DNA of 64,000 nt, taken from assembly GCA_964057225.1 (NCBI GenBank), contig OZ059894.1:12844131-12908130 (forward strand), read 5' to 3'. This document shows positions 1 through 10,440 of this stretch, piece by piece. The notes under the pieces are model-generated. The model saw nothing but the letters and a program-made list of their open reading frames with translations, was not told where the DNA came from and did no database searches. A program made the position numbers and the translations under genes. The number at the start of each line of letters is the position of its first letter. Positions within the stretch are counted from its first letter, which is position 1. The stretch comes from Auanema rhodensis. Its lineage: Eukaryota > Nematoda > Chromadorea > Rhabditida > Rhabditidae.

Positions 1-2957
1 TTATAAAATATTTTCATGTTTTATTTCTTGAGTTTCAAAATATTCAAACTTTTTTTTTTCACTGTTTAAAATCTTAATGAACGAATGAATTGTTTCAAAA
101 CTATTGTAAAAATTTGAGATTGTTTCAAAATACGTGATTAAATGAAGAAAATGGAGTAAAATGAATTGGAAAATTATAAAATATTTCCATGTTTTATTTT
201 CTTAGTATCAGAAAATTCAAATTAAGATCGTTTTTAATGTTTCAAATCTTAATGAACGAATGAATTGTTTCAAAACTATTGTAAAAATATGAGATTAATT
301 CAAAATACGTGATTAAATGAAGAAAATGGAGTAAAATGAATTGGAAAATTATAAAATATTTTCATGTTTTATTTCTTGAGTTTCAAAATATTCAAACTTT
401 TTTTTTTCACTGTTTAAAATCTTAATGAACGAATGAATTGTTTCAAAACTATTGTAAAAATATGAGATTGTTTCAAAATACGTGATTAAATGAAGAAAAT
501 GGAGTAAAATGAATTGGAAAATTATAAAATATTTTCATGTTTTATTTCTTGAGTTTCAAAATATTCAAACTTTTTTTTTTCACTGTTTAAAATCTTAATT
601 AACGAATGAATTGTTTCAAAACTATTGTAAAAATATGAGATTGTTTCAAAATACGTGATTAAATGAAGAAAATGGAGTAAAATGAATTGGAAAATTATAA
701 AATATTTCCATGTTTTATTTTTTTAGTATCAGAAAATTCAAATTAAGATCGTTTTTAATGTTTCAAATCTCAATGAACGAATGAATTGTTTCAAAACTAT
801 TGTAAAAATATGAGATTGTTTCAAAATACGTGATTAAATGAAGAAAATGGAGCAAAATGAATTGGAAAATTATAAAATATTTTCATGTTTTATTTCTTGA
901 GTATCAAAATATTTAAACTTTTTTTTTTCACTGTTTAAAATCTTAATGAACGAATGAATTGTTTCAAAACTATTGTAAAAATATGAGATTGTTTCAAAAT
1001 ACGTGATTAAATGAAGAAAATGGAGTAAAATGAATTGGAAAATTATAAAATATTTTCATGTTTTATTTCTTGAGTTTCAAAATATTCAAACTTTTTTTTT
1101 TCACTGTTTAAAATCTTACAGAACGAATGAATTGTTTCAAAACTATTGTAAAAATTTGAGATTGTTTCAAAATACGTGATTAAATGAAGAAAATGGAGTA
1201 AAATGAATTGGAAAATTATAAAATATTTCCATGTTTTATTTTCTTAGTATCAGAAAATTCGAATTAAGATCGTTTTCAATGTTTCAAATCTTAATGAATG
1301 AATTAATTGTTTCAAAACTATTGTAAAAATATGAGATTGTTTCAAAATACGTGATTAAATGAAGAAAATGGAGTAAAATGAATTGGAAAATTATAAAATA
1401 TTTCCATGTTTTATTTTTTTAGTATCAGAAAATTCAAATTAAGATCGTTTTTAATGTTTCAAATCTCAATGAACGAATGAATTGTTTCAAAACTATTGTA
1501 AAAATATGAGATTGTTTCAAAATACGTGATTAAATGAAGAAAATGGAGTAAAATGAATTGGAAAATTATAAAATATTTTCATGTTTTATTTCTTGAGTTT
1601 CAAAATATTCAAACTTTTTTTTTTCACTGTTTAAAATCTTAATGAACGAATGAATTGTTTCAAAACTATTGTAAAAATATGAGATTGTTTCAAAATACGT
1701 GATTAAATGAAGAAAATGGAGTAAAATGAATTGGAAAATTATAAAATATTTCCATGTTTTATTTTCTTAGTATCAGAAAATTCAAATTAAGATCGTTTTC
1801 AATGTTTCAAATCTTAATGAACGAATTAATCGTTTCAAAACTATTGTAAAAATATGAGATTGTTTCAAAATACGTGATTAAATGAAGAAAATAGAGTAAA
1901 ATGAATTGGAATATCATAAAATATTTTCATGTTTTATTTCTTGAGTATCAAAATATTCAAACTTTTTTTTTTCACTGTTTAAAATCTTAATGAACGAATG
2001 AATTGTTTCAAAACTATTGTAAAAATATGAGATTGTTTCAAAATACGTGATTAAATGAAGGAAATGGAGTAAAATGAATTGGAAAATTATAAAATATTTT
2101 CATGTTTTATTTCTTGAGTTTCAAAATATTCAAACTTTTTTTTTTCACTGTTTAAAATCTTAATGAACGAATGAATTGTTTCAAAACTATTGTAAAAATT
2201 TGAGATTGTTTCAAAATACGTGATTAAATGAAGAAAATGGAGTAAAATGAATTGGAAAATTATAAAATATTTCCATGTTTTATTTTTTTAGTATCAGAAA
2301 ATTCAAATTAAGATCGTTTTTAATGTTTCAAATCTCAATGAACGAATGAATTGTTTCAAAACTATTGTAAAAATATGAGATTGTTTCAAAATACGTGATT
2401 AAATGAAGAAAATGGAGTAAAATGAATTGGAAAATTATAAAATATTTTCATGTTTTATTTCTTGAGTTTCAAAATATTCAAACTTTTTTTTTTCACTGTT
2501 TAAAATCTTAATGAACGAATGAATTGTTTCAAAACTATTGTAAAAATTTGAGATTGTTTCAAAATACGTGATTTAATGAAGAAAATAGAGTAAAATGAAT
2601 TGGAAAATTATAAAATATTTTCATGTTTTATTTTTTTAGTATCAGAAAATTCAAATTAAGATCGTTTTTAATGTTTCAAATCTTAATGAACGAATGAATT
2701 GTTTCAAAACTATTGTAAAAATATGAGATTGTTTCAAAATACGTGATTAAATGAAGAAAATGGAGTAAAATGAATTGGAAAATTATAAAATATTTTCATT
2801 TTTTATTTCTTGAGTATCAAAATATTCAAAATTATATCTTTTTTACTGTTAAAAACATTATTAACTGGATGATTTGTTTGGAAATTATTGTAAAAATATG
2901 AGATTGTTTCAAAATACGTGATTAAATGAAGAAAATGGAGCAAAATGAATTGGAAAA
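1..2957. repeat. HOR block 1 (17 monomers, entered from outside the window)
   Basis: Order: an M14-like monomer, then M3 to M18. From M3 onward it is canonical; the first monomer (1-173) looks like M14 rather than M1/M2, so either a junction lies at 173/174 or M1-M2 are missing. Its M9 (1216-1390) carries GAATGAATTAATTG and its M12 (1739-1913) ends GGAATATC, the variants shared with blocks 4, 6 and 7. Confidence 0.9.
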
Positions 2958-5900
2958 TTATAAAATATTTTCATGTTTTATTTCTTGAGTATCAAAATAT
3001 TTAAACTTTTTTTTTTCACTGTTTAAAATCTTACAGAACGAATGAATTGTTTCAAAACTATTGTAAAAATTTGAGATTGTTTCAAAATTTGTGATTAAAT
3101 GAAGAAAATGGAGTAAAATGAATTGGAAAATTATAAAATATTTCCATGTTTTATTTTCTTAGTATCAGAAAATTCAAATTAAGATCGTTTTTAATGTTTC
3201 AAATCTTAATGAACGAATGAATTGTTTCAAAACTATTGTAAAAATATGAGATTAATTCAAAATACGTGATTAAATGAAGAAAATGGAGTAAAATGAATTG
3301 GAAAATTATAAAATATTTTCATGTTTTATTTCTTGAGTTTCAAAATATTCAAACTTTTTTTTTTCACTGTTTAAAATCTTAATGAACGAATGAATTGTTT
3401 CAAAACTATTGTAAAAATATGAGATTGTTTCAAAATACGTGATTAAATGAAGAAAATGGAGTAAAATGAATTGGAAAATTATAAAATATTTTCATGTTTT
3501 ATTTCTTGAGTTTCAAAATATTCAAACTTTTTTTTTTCACTGTTTAAAATCTTAATTAACGAATGAATTGTTTCAAAACTATTGTAAAAATATGAGATTG
3601 TTTCAAAATACGTGATTAAATGAAGAAAATGGAGTAAAATGAATTGGAAAATTATAAAATATTTCCATGTTTTATTTTTTTAGTATCAGAAAATTCAAAT
3701 TAAGATCGTTTTTAATGTTTCAAATCTCAATGAACGAATGAATTGTTTCAAAACTATTGTAAAAATATGAGATTGTTTCAAAATACGTGATTAAATGAAG
3801 AAAATGGAGTAAAATGAATTGGAAAATTATAAAATATTTTCATGTTTTATTTCTTGAGTTTCAAAATATTCAAACTTTTTTTTTTCACTGTTTAAAATCT
3901 TAATGAACGAATGAATTGTTTCAAAACTATTGTAAAAATTTGAGATTGTTTCAAAATACGTGATTTAATGAAGAAAATAGAGTAAAATGAATTGGAAAAT
4001 TATAAAATATTTTCATGTTTTATTTTTTTAGTATCAGAAAATTCAAATTAAGATCGTTTTTAATGTTTCAAATCTTAATGAACGAATGAATTGTTTCAAA
4101 ACTATTGTAAAAATATGAGATTGTTTCAAAATACGTGATTAAATGAAGAAAATGGAGTAAAATGAATTGGAAAATTATAAAATATTTTCATGTTTTATTT
4201 CTTGAGTTTCAAAATATTCAAACTTTTTTTTTTCACTGTTTAAAATCTTAATGAACGAATGAATTGTTTCAAAACTATTGTAAAAATTTGAGATTGTTTC
4301 AAAATACGTGATTAAATGAAGAAAATGGAGTAAAATGAATTGGAAAATTATAAAATATTTCCATGTTTTATTTTTTTAGTATCAGAAAATTCAAATTAAG
4401 ATCGTTTTTAATGTTTCAAATCTCAATGAACGAATGAATTGTTTCAAAACTATTGTAAAAATATGAGATTGTTTCAAAATACGTGATTAAATGAAGAAAA
4501 TGGAGTAAAATGAATTGGAAAATTATAAAATATTTTCATGTTTTATTTCTTGAGTTTCAAAATATTCAAACTTTTTTTTTTCACTGTTTAAAATCTTAAT
4601 GAACGAATGAATTGTTTCAAAACTATTGTAAAAATTTGAGATTGTTTCAAAATACGTGATTTAATGAAGAAAATAGAGTAAAATGAATTGGAAAATTATA
4701 AAATATTTTCATGTTTTATTTTTTTAGTATCAGAAAATTCAAATTAAGATCGTTTTTAATGTTTCAAATCTTAATGAACGAATGAATTGTTTCAAAACTA
4801 TTGTAAAAATATGAGATTGTTTCAAAATACGTGATTAAATGAAGAAAATGGAGTAAAATGAATTGGAAAATTATAAAATATTTCCATGTTTTATTTTTTT
4901 AGTATCAGAAAATTCAAATTAAGATCGTTTTTAATGTTTCAAATCTCAATGAACGAATGAATTGTTTCAAAACTATTGTAAAAATATGAGATTGTTTCAA
5001 AATACGTGATTAAATGAAGAAAATGGAGTAAAATGAATTGGAAAATTATAAAATATTTTCATGTTTTATTTCTTGAGTTTCAAAATATTCAAACTTTTTT
5101 TTTTCACTGTTTAAAATCTTAATGAACGAATGAATTGTTTCAAAACTATTGTAAAAATATGAGATTGTTTCAAAATACGTGATTAAATGAAGAAAATGGA
5201 GTAAAATGAATTGGAAAATTATAAAATATTTCCATGTTTTATTTTCTTAGTATCAGAAAATTCAAATTAAGATCGTTTTCAATGTTTCAAATCTTAATGA
5301 ACGAATTAATCGTTTCAAAACTATTGTAAAAATATGAGATTGTTTCAAAATACGTGATTAAATGAAGAAAATAGAGTAAAATGAATTGGAATATTATAAA
5401 ATATTTTCATGTTTTATTTCTTGAGTATCAAAATATTCAAACTTTTTTTTTTCACTGTTTAAAATCTTAATGAACGAATGAATTGTTTCAAAACTATTGT
5501 AAAAATATGAGATTGTTTCAAAATACGTGATTAAATGAAGGAAATGGAGTAAAATGAATTGGAAAATTATAAAATATTTTCATGTTTTATTTCTTGAGTT
5601 TCAAAATATTCAAACTTTTTTTTTTCACTGTTTAAAATCTTAATGAACGAATGAATTGTTTCAAAACTATTGTAAAAATTTGAGATTGTTTCAAAATACG
5701 TGATTTAATGAAGAAAATAGAGTAAAATGAATTGGAAAATTATAAAATATTTTCATGTTTTATTTTTTTAGTATCAGAAAATTCAAATTAAGATCGTTTT
5801 TAATGTTTCAAATCTTAATGAACGAATGAATTGTTTCAAAACTATTGTAAAAATATGAGATTGTTTCAAAATACGTGATTAAATGAAGAAAATGGAGTAA

Positions 5901-6089
5901 AATGAATTGGAAAATTATAAAATATTTTCATTTTTTATTTCTTGAGTATCAAAATATTCAAAATTATATCTTTTTTACTGTTAAAAACATTATTAACTGG
6001 ATGATTTGTTTGGAAATTATTGTAAAAATATGAGATTGTTTCAAAATACGTGATTAAATGAAGAAAATGGAGTAAAATGAATTGGAAAA
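2958..6089. repeat. HOR block 2, rearranged 18 monomers, 3132 bp
   Basis: Same length as the canonical unit but a different order: M1 M3 M4 M5 M10 M16 M17 M14 M15 M16 M17 M10 M11 M12 M13 M16 M17 M18. M2 and M6-M9 are missing and the M15-M16-M17 trio is repeated. The equal length is a coincidence of compensating deletions and duplications. Its M18 (5915-6089) is the only one of 21 whose tail reads GAGTAAAAT rather than GAGCAAAAT. Confidence 0.9.
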
Positions 6090-7308
6090 TTATAAAATAT
6101 TTCCATGTTTTATTTTTTTAGTATCAGAAAATTCAAATTAAGATCGTTTTTAATGTTTCAAATCTCAATGAACGAATGAATTGTTTCAAAACTATTGTAA
6201 AAATATGAGATTGTTTCAAAATACGTGATTAAATGAAGAAAATGGAGTAAAATGAATTGGAAAATTATAAAATATTTTCATGTTTTATTTCTTGAGTTTC
6301 AAAATATTCAAACTTTTTTTTTTCACTGTTTAAAATCTTAATGAACGAATGAATTGTTTCAAAACTATTGTAAAAATATGAGATTGTTTCAAAATACGTG
6401 ATTAAATGAAGAAAATGGAGTAAAATGAATTGGAAAATTATAAAATATTTCCATGTTTTATTTTCTTAGTATCAGAAAATTCAAATTAAGATCGTTTTCA
6501 ATGTTTCAAATCTTAATGAACGAATTAATCGTTTCAAAACTATTGTAAAAATATGAGATTGTTTCAAAATACGTGATTAAATGAAGAAAATAGAGTAAAA
6601 TGAATTGGAATATTATAAAATATTTTCATGTTTTATTTCTTGAGTATCAAAATATTCAAACTTTTTTTTTTCACTGTTTAAAATCTTAATGAACGAATGA
6701 ATTGTTTCAAAACTATTGTAAAAATATGAGATTGTTTCAAAATACGTGATTAAATGAAGGAAATGGAGTAAAATGAATTGGAAAATTATAAAATATTTTC
6801 ATGTTTTATTTCTTGAGTTTCAAAATATTCAAACTTTTTTTTTTCACTGTTTAAAATCTTAATGAACGAATGAATTGTTTCAAAACTATTGTAAAAATTT
6901 GAGATTGTTTCAAAATACGTGATTTAATGAAGAAAATAGAGTAAAATGAATTGGAAAATTATAAAATATTTTCATGTTTTATTTTTTTAGTATCAGAAAA
7001 TTCAAATTAAGATCGTTTTTAATGTTTCAAATCTTAATGAACGAATGAATTGTTTCAAAACTATTGTAAAAATATGAGATTGTTTCAAAATACGTGATTA
7101 AATGAAGAAAATGGAGTAAAATGAATTGGAAAATTATAAAATATTTTCATTTTTTATTTCTTGAGTATCAAAATATTCAAAATTATATCTTTTTTACTGT
7201 TAAAAACATTATTAACTGGATGATTTGTTTGGAAATTATTGTAAAAATATGAGATTGTTTCAAAATACGTGATTAAATGAAGAAAATGGAGCAAAATGAA
7301 TTGGAAAA
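4871..7308. repeat. Tandem 7-mer duplication (2 x 1219 bp)
   Basis: M10 M11 M12 M13 M16 M17 M18 at 4871-6089 and 6090-7308. The one diagnostic difference I see is the last monomer's tail: GAGTAAAAT in the first, GAGCAAAAT in the second, as expected if the junction lies inside M18. Confidence 0.92.
6090..7308. repeat. HOR block 3, 7 monomers, 1219 bp
   Basis: Order M10 M11 M12 M13 M16 M17 M18, with M14-M15 deleted. It repeats the last seven monomers of the preceding block (4871-6089) in tandem. Confidence 0.92.
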
Positions 7309-7481
7309 TTATAAAATATTTTCATGTTTTATTTCTTGAGTATCAAAATATTTAAACTTTTTTTTTTCACTGTTTAAAATCTTACAGAACGAATGAATTG
7401 TTTCAAAACTATTGTAAAAATTTGAGATTGTTTCAAAATTTGTGATTAAATGAAGAAAATGGAGTAAAATGAATTGGAAAA
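7309..7481 (+). repeat. Reference monomer M1 (class A)
   Basis: Diagnostic bases: GAGTATC, ATTTAAAC, CTTACAGAACG, AATTTGAG and AATTTGTGATT in place of AATACGTGATT. It nearly always follows M18, so M18-M1 marks the HOR boundary. Confidence 0.9.
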
Positions 7482-7656
7482 TTATAAAATATTTCCATGT
7501 TTTATTTTCTTAGTATCAGAAAATTCAAATTAAGATCGTTTTTAATGTTTCAAATCTTAATGAACGAATGAATTGTTTCAAAACTATTGTAAAAATATGA
7601 GATTGTTTCAAAATACGTGATTAAATGAAGAAAATGGAGTAAAATGAATTGGAAAA
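7482..7656 (+). repeat. Reference monomer M2 (class B)
   Basis: TTTCCATG head, TCTTAGTATCAG, CGTTTTTAATG, CTTAATGAACG. It differs from M3 only in GATTGTTTC against GATTAATTC, so M2-M3 looks like a tandem duplicate. It is absent from blocks 2 and 5. Confidence 0.9.
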
Positions 7657-7831
7657 TTATAAAATATTTCCATGTTTTATTTTCTTAGTATCAGAAAATT
7701 CAAATTAAGATCGTTTTTAATGTTTCAAATCTTAATGAACGAATGAATTGTTTCAAAACTATTGTAAAAATATGAGATTAATTCAAAATACGTGATTAAA
7801 TGAAGAAAATGGAGTAAAATGAATTGGAAAA
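7657..7831 (+). repeat. Reference monomer M3 (class B, GATTAATTC)
   Basis: Like M2 but with GATTAATTC near offset 120, which breaks the second of the two ATTGTTTCAAAA direct repeats found in other monomers. The variant is unique to this HOR position and so a reliable marker. Confidence 0.9.
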
Positions 7832-8004
7832 TTATAAAATATTTTCATGTTTTATTTCTTGAGTTTCAAAATATTCAAACTTTTTTTTTTCACTGTTTAA
7901 AATCTTAATGAACGAATGAATTGTTTCAAAACTATTGTAAAAATATGAGATTGTTTCAAAATACGTGATTAAATGAAGAAAATGGAGTAAAATGAATTGG
8001 AAAA
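7832..8004 (+). repeat. Reference monomer M4 (class A, identical to M11)
   Basis: Baseline class A: TTTTCATG, GAGTTTC, ATTCAAAC, ten T at offsets 50-59, CTTAATGAACG, AATATGAG, GAAAATGG, GAGTAAAAT. By eye it has no difference from M11, so exchanges between these positions leave no scar. Confidence 0.9.
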
Positions 8005-8177
8005 TTATAAAATATTTTCATGTTTTATTTCTTGAGTTTCAAAATATTCAAACTTTTTTTTTTCACTGTTTAAAATCTTAATTAACGAATGAATTGTTTC
8101 AAAACTATTGTAAAAATATGAGATTGTCTCAAAATACGTGATTAAATGAAGAAAATGGAGTAAAATGAATTGGAAAA
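8005..8177 (+). repeat. Reference monomer M5 (class A, CTTAATTAACG)
   Basis: Baseline class A except CTTAATTAACG. This copy also has a private T-to-C at 8128 (GATTGTCTC). Copies in blocks 8 and 9 share a different variant, TAAAAAAATGAG. Confidence 0.9.
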
Positions 8178-8352
8178 TTATAAAATATTTCCATGTTTTA
8201 TTTTTTTAGTATCAGAAAATTCAAATTAAGATCGTTTTTAATGTTTCAAATCTCAATGAACGAATGAATTGTTTCAAAACTATTGTAAAAATATGAGATT
8301 GTTTCAAAATACGTGATTAAATGAAGAAAATGGAGCAAAATGAATTGGAAAA
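8178..8352 (+). repeat. Reference monomer M6 (class B, GAGCAAAAT tail)
   Basis: TTTCCATG, TTTTAGTATCAG, CTCAATGAACG and the tail GAGCAAAAT. It is identical to M10/M15 apart from that C. It is the parent of the 30-bp-expanded monomers in block 20. Confidence 0.9.
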
Positions 8353-8525
8353 TTATAAAATATTTTCATGTTTTATTTCTTGAGTATCAAAATATTTAAA
8401 CTTTTTTTTTTCACTGTTTAAAATCTTAATGAACGAATGAATTGTTTCAAAACTATTGTAAAAATATGAGATTGTTTCAAAATACGTGATTAAATGAAGA
8501 AAATGGAGTAAAATGAATTGGAAAA
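8353..8525 (+). repeat. Reference monomer M7 (class A, ATTTAAAC)
   Basis: GAGTATC and ATTTAAAC as in M1, but CTTAATGAACG, AATATGAG and AATACGTG as in the baseline. Confidence 0.9.
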
Positions 8526-8698
8526 TTATAAAATATTTTCATGTTTTATTTCTTGAGTTTCAAAATATTCAAACTTTTTTTTTTCACTGTTTAAAATCTT
8601 ACAGAACGAATGAATTGTTTCAAAACTATTGTAAAAATTTGAGATTGTTTCAAAATACGTGATTAAATGAAGAAAATGGAGTAAAATGAATTGGAAAA
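8526..8698 (+). repeat. Reference monomer M8 (class A, CTTACAGAACG)
   Basis: GAGTTTC and ATTCAAAC with CTTACAGAACG and AATTTGAG. It shares CTTACAG with M1 but not AATTTGTG. It is lost from blocks 8 and 9. Copies at 17747 and 38978 have nine T instead of ten. Confidence 0.9.
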
Positions 8699-8873
8699 TT
8701 ATAAAATATTTCCATGTTTTATTTTCTTAGTATCAGAAAATTCGAATTAAGATCGTTTTCAATGTTTCAAATCTTAATGAATGAATTAATTGTTTCAAAA
8801 CTATTGTAAAAATATGAGATTGTTTCAAAATACGTGATTAAATGAAGAAAATGGAGTAAAATGAATTGGAAAA
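8699..8873 (+). repeat. Reference monomer M9 (class B, ATTCGAATT)
   Basis: TCTTAGTATCAG, ATTCGAATTAAG, CGTTTTCAATG. This copy reads GAATGAATTAATTG; copies from 20.9 kb onward read GAACGAATTAATTG. Confidence 0.9.
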
Positions 8874-9048
8874 TTATAAAATATTTCCATGTTTTATTTT
8901 TTTAGTATCAGAAAATTCAAATTAAGATCGTTTTTAATGTTTCAAATCTCAATGAACGAATGAATTGTTTCAAAACTATTGTAAAAATATGAGATTGTTT
9001 CAAAATACGTGATTAAATGAAGAAAATGGAGTAAAATGAATTGGAAAA
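8874..9048 (+). repeat. Reference monomer M10 (class B, identical to M15)
   Basis: TTTCCATG, TTTTAGTATCAG, CGTTTTTAATG, CTCAATGAACG, GAGTAAAAT. I see no difference from M15. Many of the rearrangement junctions involve this sequence. Confidence 0.9.
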
Positions 9049-9221
9049 TTATAAAATATTTTCATGTTTTATTTCTTGAGTTTCAAAATATTCAAACTTT
9101 TTTTTTTCACTGTTTAAAATCTTAATGAACGAATGAATTGTTTCAAAACTATTGTAAAAATATGAGATTGTTTCAAAATACGTGATTAAATGAAGAAAAT
9201 GGAGTAAAATGAATTGGAAAA
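9049..9221 (+). repeat. Reference monomer M11 (class A, identical to M4)
   Basis: Same sequence as M4; position is assigned only by its neighbours (M10 before, M12 after). Confidence 0.85.
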
Positions 9222-9396
9222 TTATAAAATATTTCCATGTTTTATTTTCTTAGTATCAGAAAATTCAAATTAAGATCGTTTTCAATGTTTCAAATCTTAA
9301 TGAACGAATTAATCGTTTCAAAACTATTGTAAAAATATGAGATTGTTTCAAAATACGTGATTAAATGAAGAAAATAGAGTAAAATGAATTGGAATA
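9222..9396 (+). repeat. Reference monomer M12 (class B, GGAATA tail)
   Basis: TCTTAGTATCAG, CGTTTTCAATG, GAATTAATCG, GAAAATAGAG and an end GGAATA instead of GGAAAA. This copy runs into TCATAAAAT (early-window variant); from 19.7 kb, and in blocks 2-3, it runs into TTATAAAAT. Confidence 0.9.
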
Positions 9397-9569
9397 TCAT
9401 AAAATATTTTCATGTTTTATTTCTTGAGTATCAAAATATTCAAACTTTTTTTTTTCACTGTTTAAAATCTTAATGAACGAATGAATTGTTTCAAAACTAT
9501 TGTAAAAATATGAGATTGTTTCAAAATACGTGATTAAATGAAGGAAATGGAGTAAAATGAATTGGAAAA
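9397..9569 (+). repeat. Reference monomer M13 (class A, GAAGGAAATGG)
   Basis: GAGTATC with ATTCAAAC, AATATGAG and GAAGGAAATGG. The GAAGG tail is found only at this position and in a few chimeras, where it marks an exchange with M13. Confidence 0.9.
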
Positions 9570-9742
9570 TTATAAAATATTTTCATGTTTTATTTCTTGA
9601 GTTTCAAAATATTCAAACTTTTTTTTTTCACTGTTTAAAATCTTAATGAACGAATGAATTGTTTCAAAACTATTGTAAAAATTTGAGATTGTTTCAAAAT
9701 ACGTGATTAAATGAAGAAAATGGAGTAAAATGAATTGGAAAA
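9570..9742 (+). repeat. Reference monomer M14 (class A, AATTTGAG)
   Basis: Baseline class A except AATTTGAG. Copies in blocks 8 and 9 have eleven T. In blocks 15-21 it is fused with M13. Confidence 0.9.
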
Positions 9743-9917
9743 TTATAAAATATTTCCATGTTTTATTTTTTTAGTATCAGAAAATTCAAATTAAGATCGT
9801 TTTTAATGTTTCAAATCTCAATGAACGAATGAATTGTTTCAAAACTATTGTAAAAATATGAGATTGTTTCAAAATACGTGATTAAATGAAGAAAATGGAG
9901 TAAAATGAATTGGAAAA
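9743..9917 (+). repeat. Reference monomer M15 (class B, identical to M10)
   Basis: Same sequence as M10, placed by its neighbours M14 and M16. Confidence 0.85.
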
Positions 9918-10090
9918 TTATAAAATATTTTCATGTTTTATTTCTTGAGTTTCAAAATATTCAAACTTTTTTTTTTCACTGTTTAAAATCTTAATGAACG
10001 AATGAATTGTTTCAAAACTATTGTAAAAATTTGAGATTGTTTCAAAATACGTGATTTAATGAAGAAAATAGAGTAAAATGAATTGGAAAA
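9918..10090 (+). repeat. Reference monomer M16 (class A, GATTTAATG)
   Basis: GAGTTTC, AATTTGAG, GTGATTTAATG and GAAAATAGAG. The combination is unique to this position. Confidence 0.9.
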
Positions 10091-10265
10091 TTATAAAATA
10101 TTTTCATGTTTTATTTTTTTAGTATCAGAAAATTCAAATTAAGATCGTTTTTAATGTTTCAAATCTTAATGAACGAATGAATTGTTTCAAAACTATTGTA
10201 AAAATATGAGATTGTTTCAAAATACGTGATTAAATGAAGAAAATGGAGTAAAATGAATTGGAAAA
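10091..10265 (+). repeat. Reference monomer M17 (class B with TTTTCATG head)
   Basis: A class B body (TTTTAGTATCAG, CGTTTTTAATG, CTTAATGAACG) with the TTTTCATG head typical of class A, so itself probably an old A/B recombinant. Confidence 0.9.
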
Positions 10266-10440
10266 TTATAAAATATTTTCATTTTTTATTTCTTGAGTAT
10301 CAAAATATTCAAAATTATATCTTTTTTACTGTTAAAAACATTATTAACTGGATGATTTGTTTGGAAATTATTGTAAAAATATGAGATTGTTTCAAAATAC
10401 GTGATTAAATGAAGAAAATGGAGCAAAATGAATTGGAAAA
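10266..10440 (+). repeat. Reference monomer M18 (divergent class D)
   Basis: CATTTTTTATTT head, AAAATTATATC in place of the T run, GTTAAAAACATTATT, GGATGATTTG and TTTGGAAATTATTG. From about offset 105 on it matches the other monomers except for the GAGCAAAAT tail it shares with M6. Starts of all copies: 2783, 5915, 7134, 10266, 12352, 15484, 19486, 22792, 26100, 29407, 32016, 35844, 37238, 41759, 45762, 46981, 49417, 50636, 52378, 57891, 59110. Confidence 0.95.

Larger units (their letters stand above)
7309..10440. repeat. Canonical 18-monomer HOR unit, copy 1 (3132 bp)
   Basis: M1 to M18 in full order: nine class A (1557 bp), eight class B (1400 bp) and one M18 (175 bp). I use it as the reference for naming all other monomers. 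Class pattern: A B B A A B A A B B A B A A B A B D. It recurs in the same order at 12527-15658. Confidence 0.93.

Noticed and set aside
2958-6089. A third canonical HOR unit
   Set aside because: It has exactly the canonical 3132-bp length, but its monomer order is different; the equal length comes from compensating gains and losses.
7309-7323. TATA box in each monomer (TTATAAAATA)
   Set aside because: It is part of every repeat and of general AT richness; no transcription unit follows.
7358-7367. Ten-T run as a retroposed poly(A) tail or a terminator
   Set aside because: It sits at a fixed offset in every class A monomer and is not preceded by a gene, hairpin or retroelement.
7309-7481. Alpha satellite or a CENP-B box
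   Set aside because: The length is similar to 171 bp but the composition and sequence do not resemble it, and no TTCG...CGGG motif is present; TTCGAATTAAG in M9 does not fit the box.
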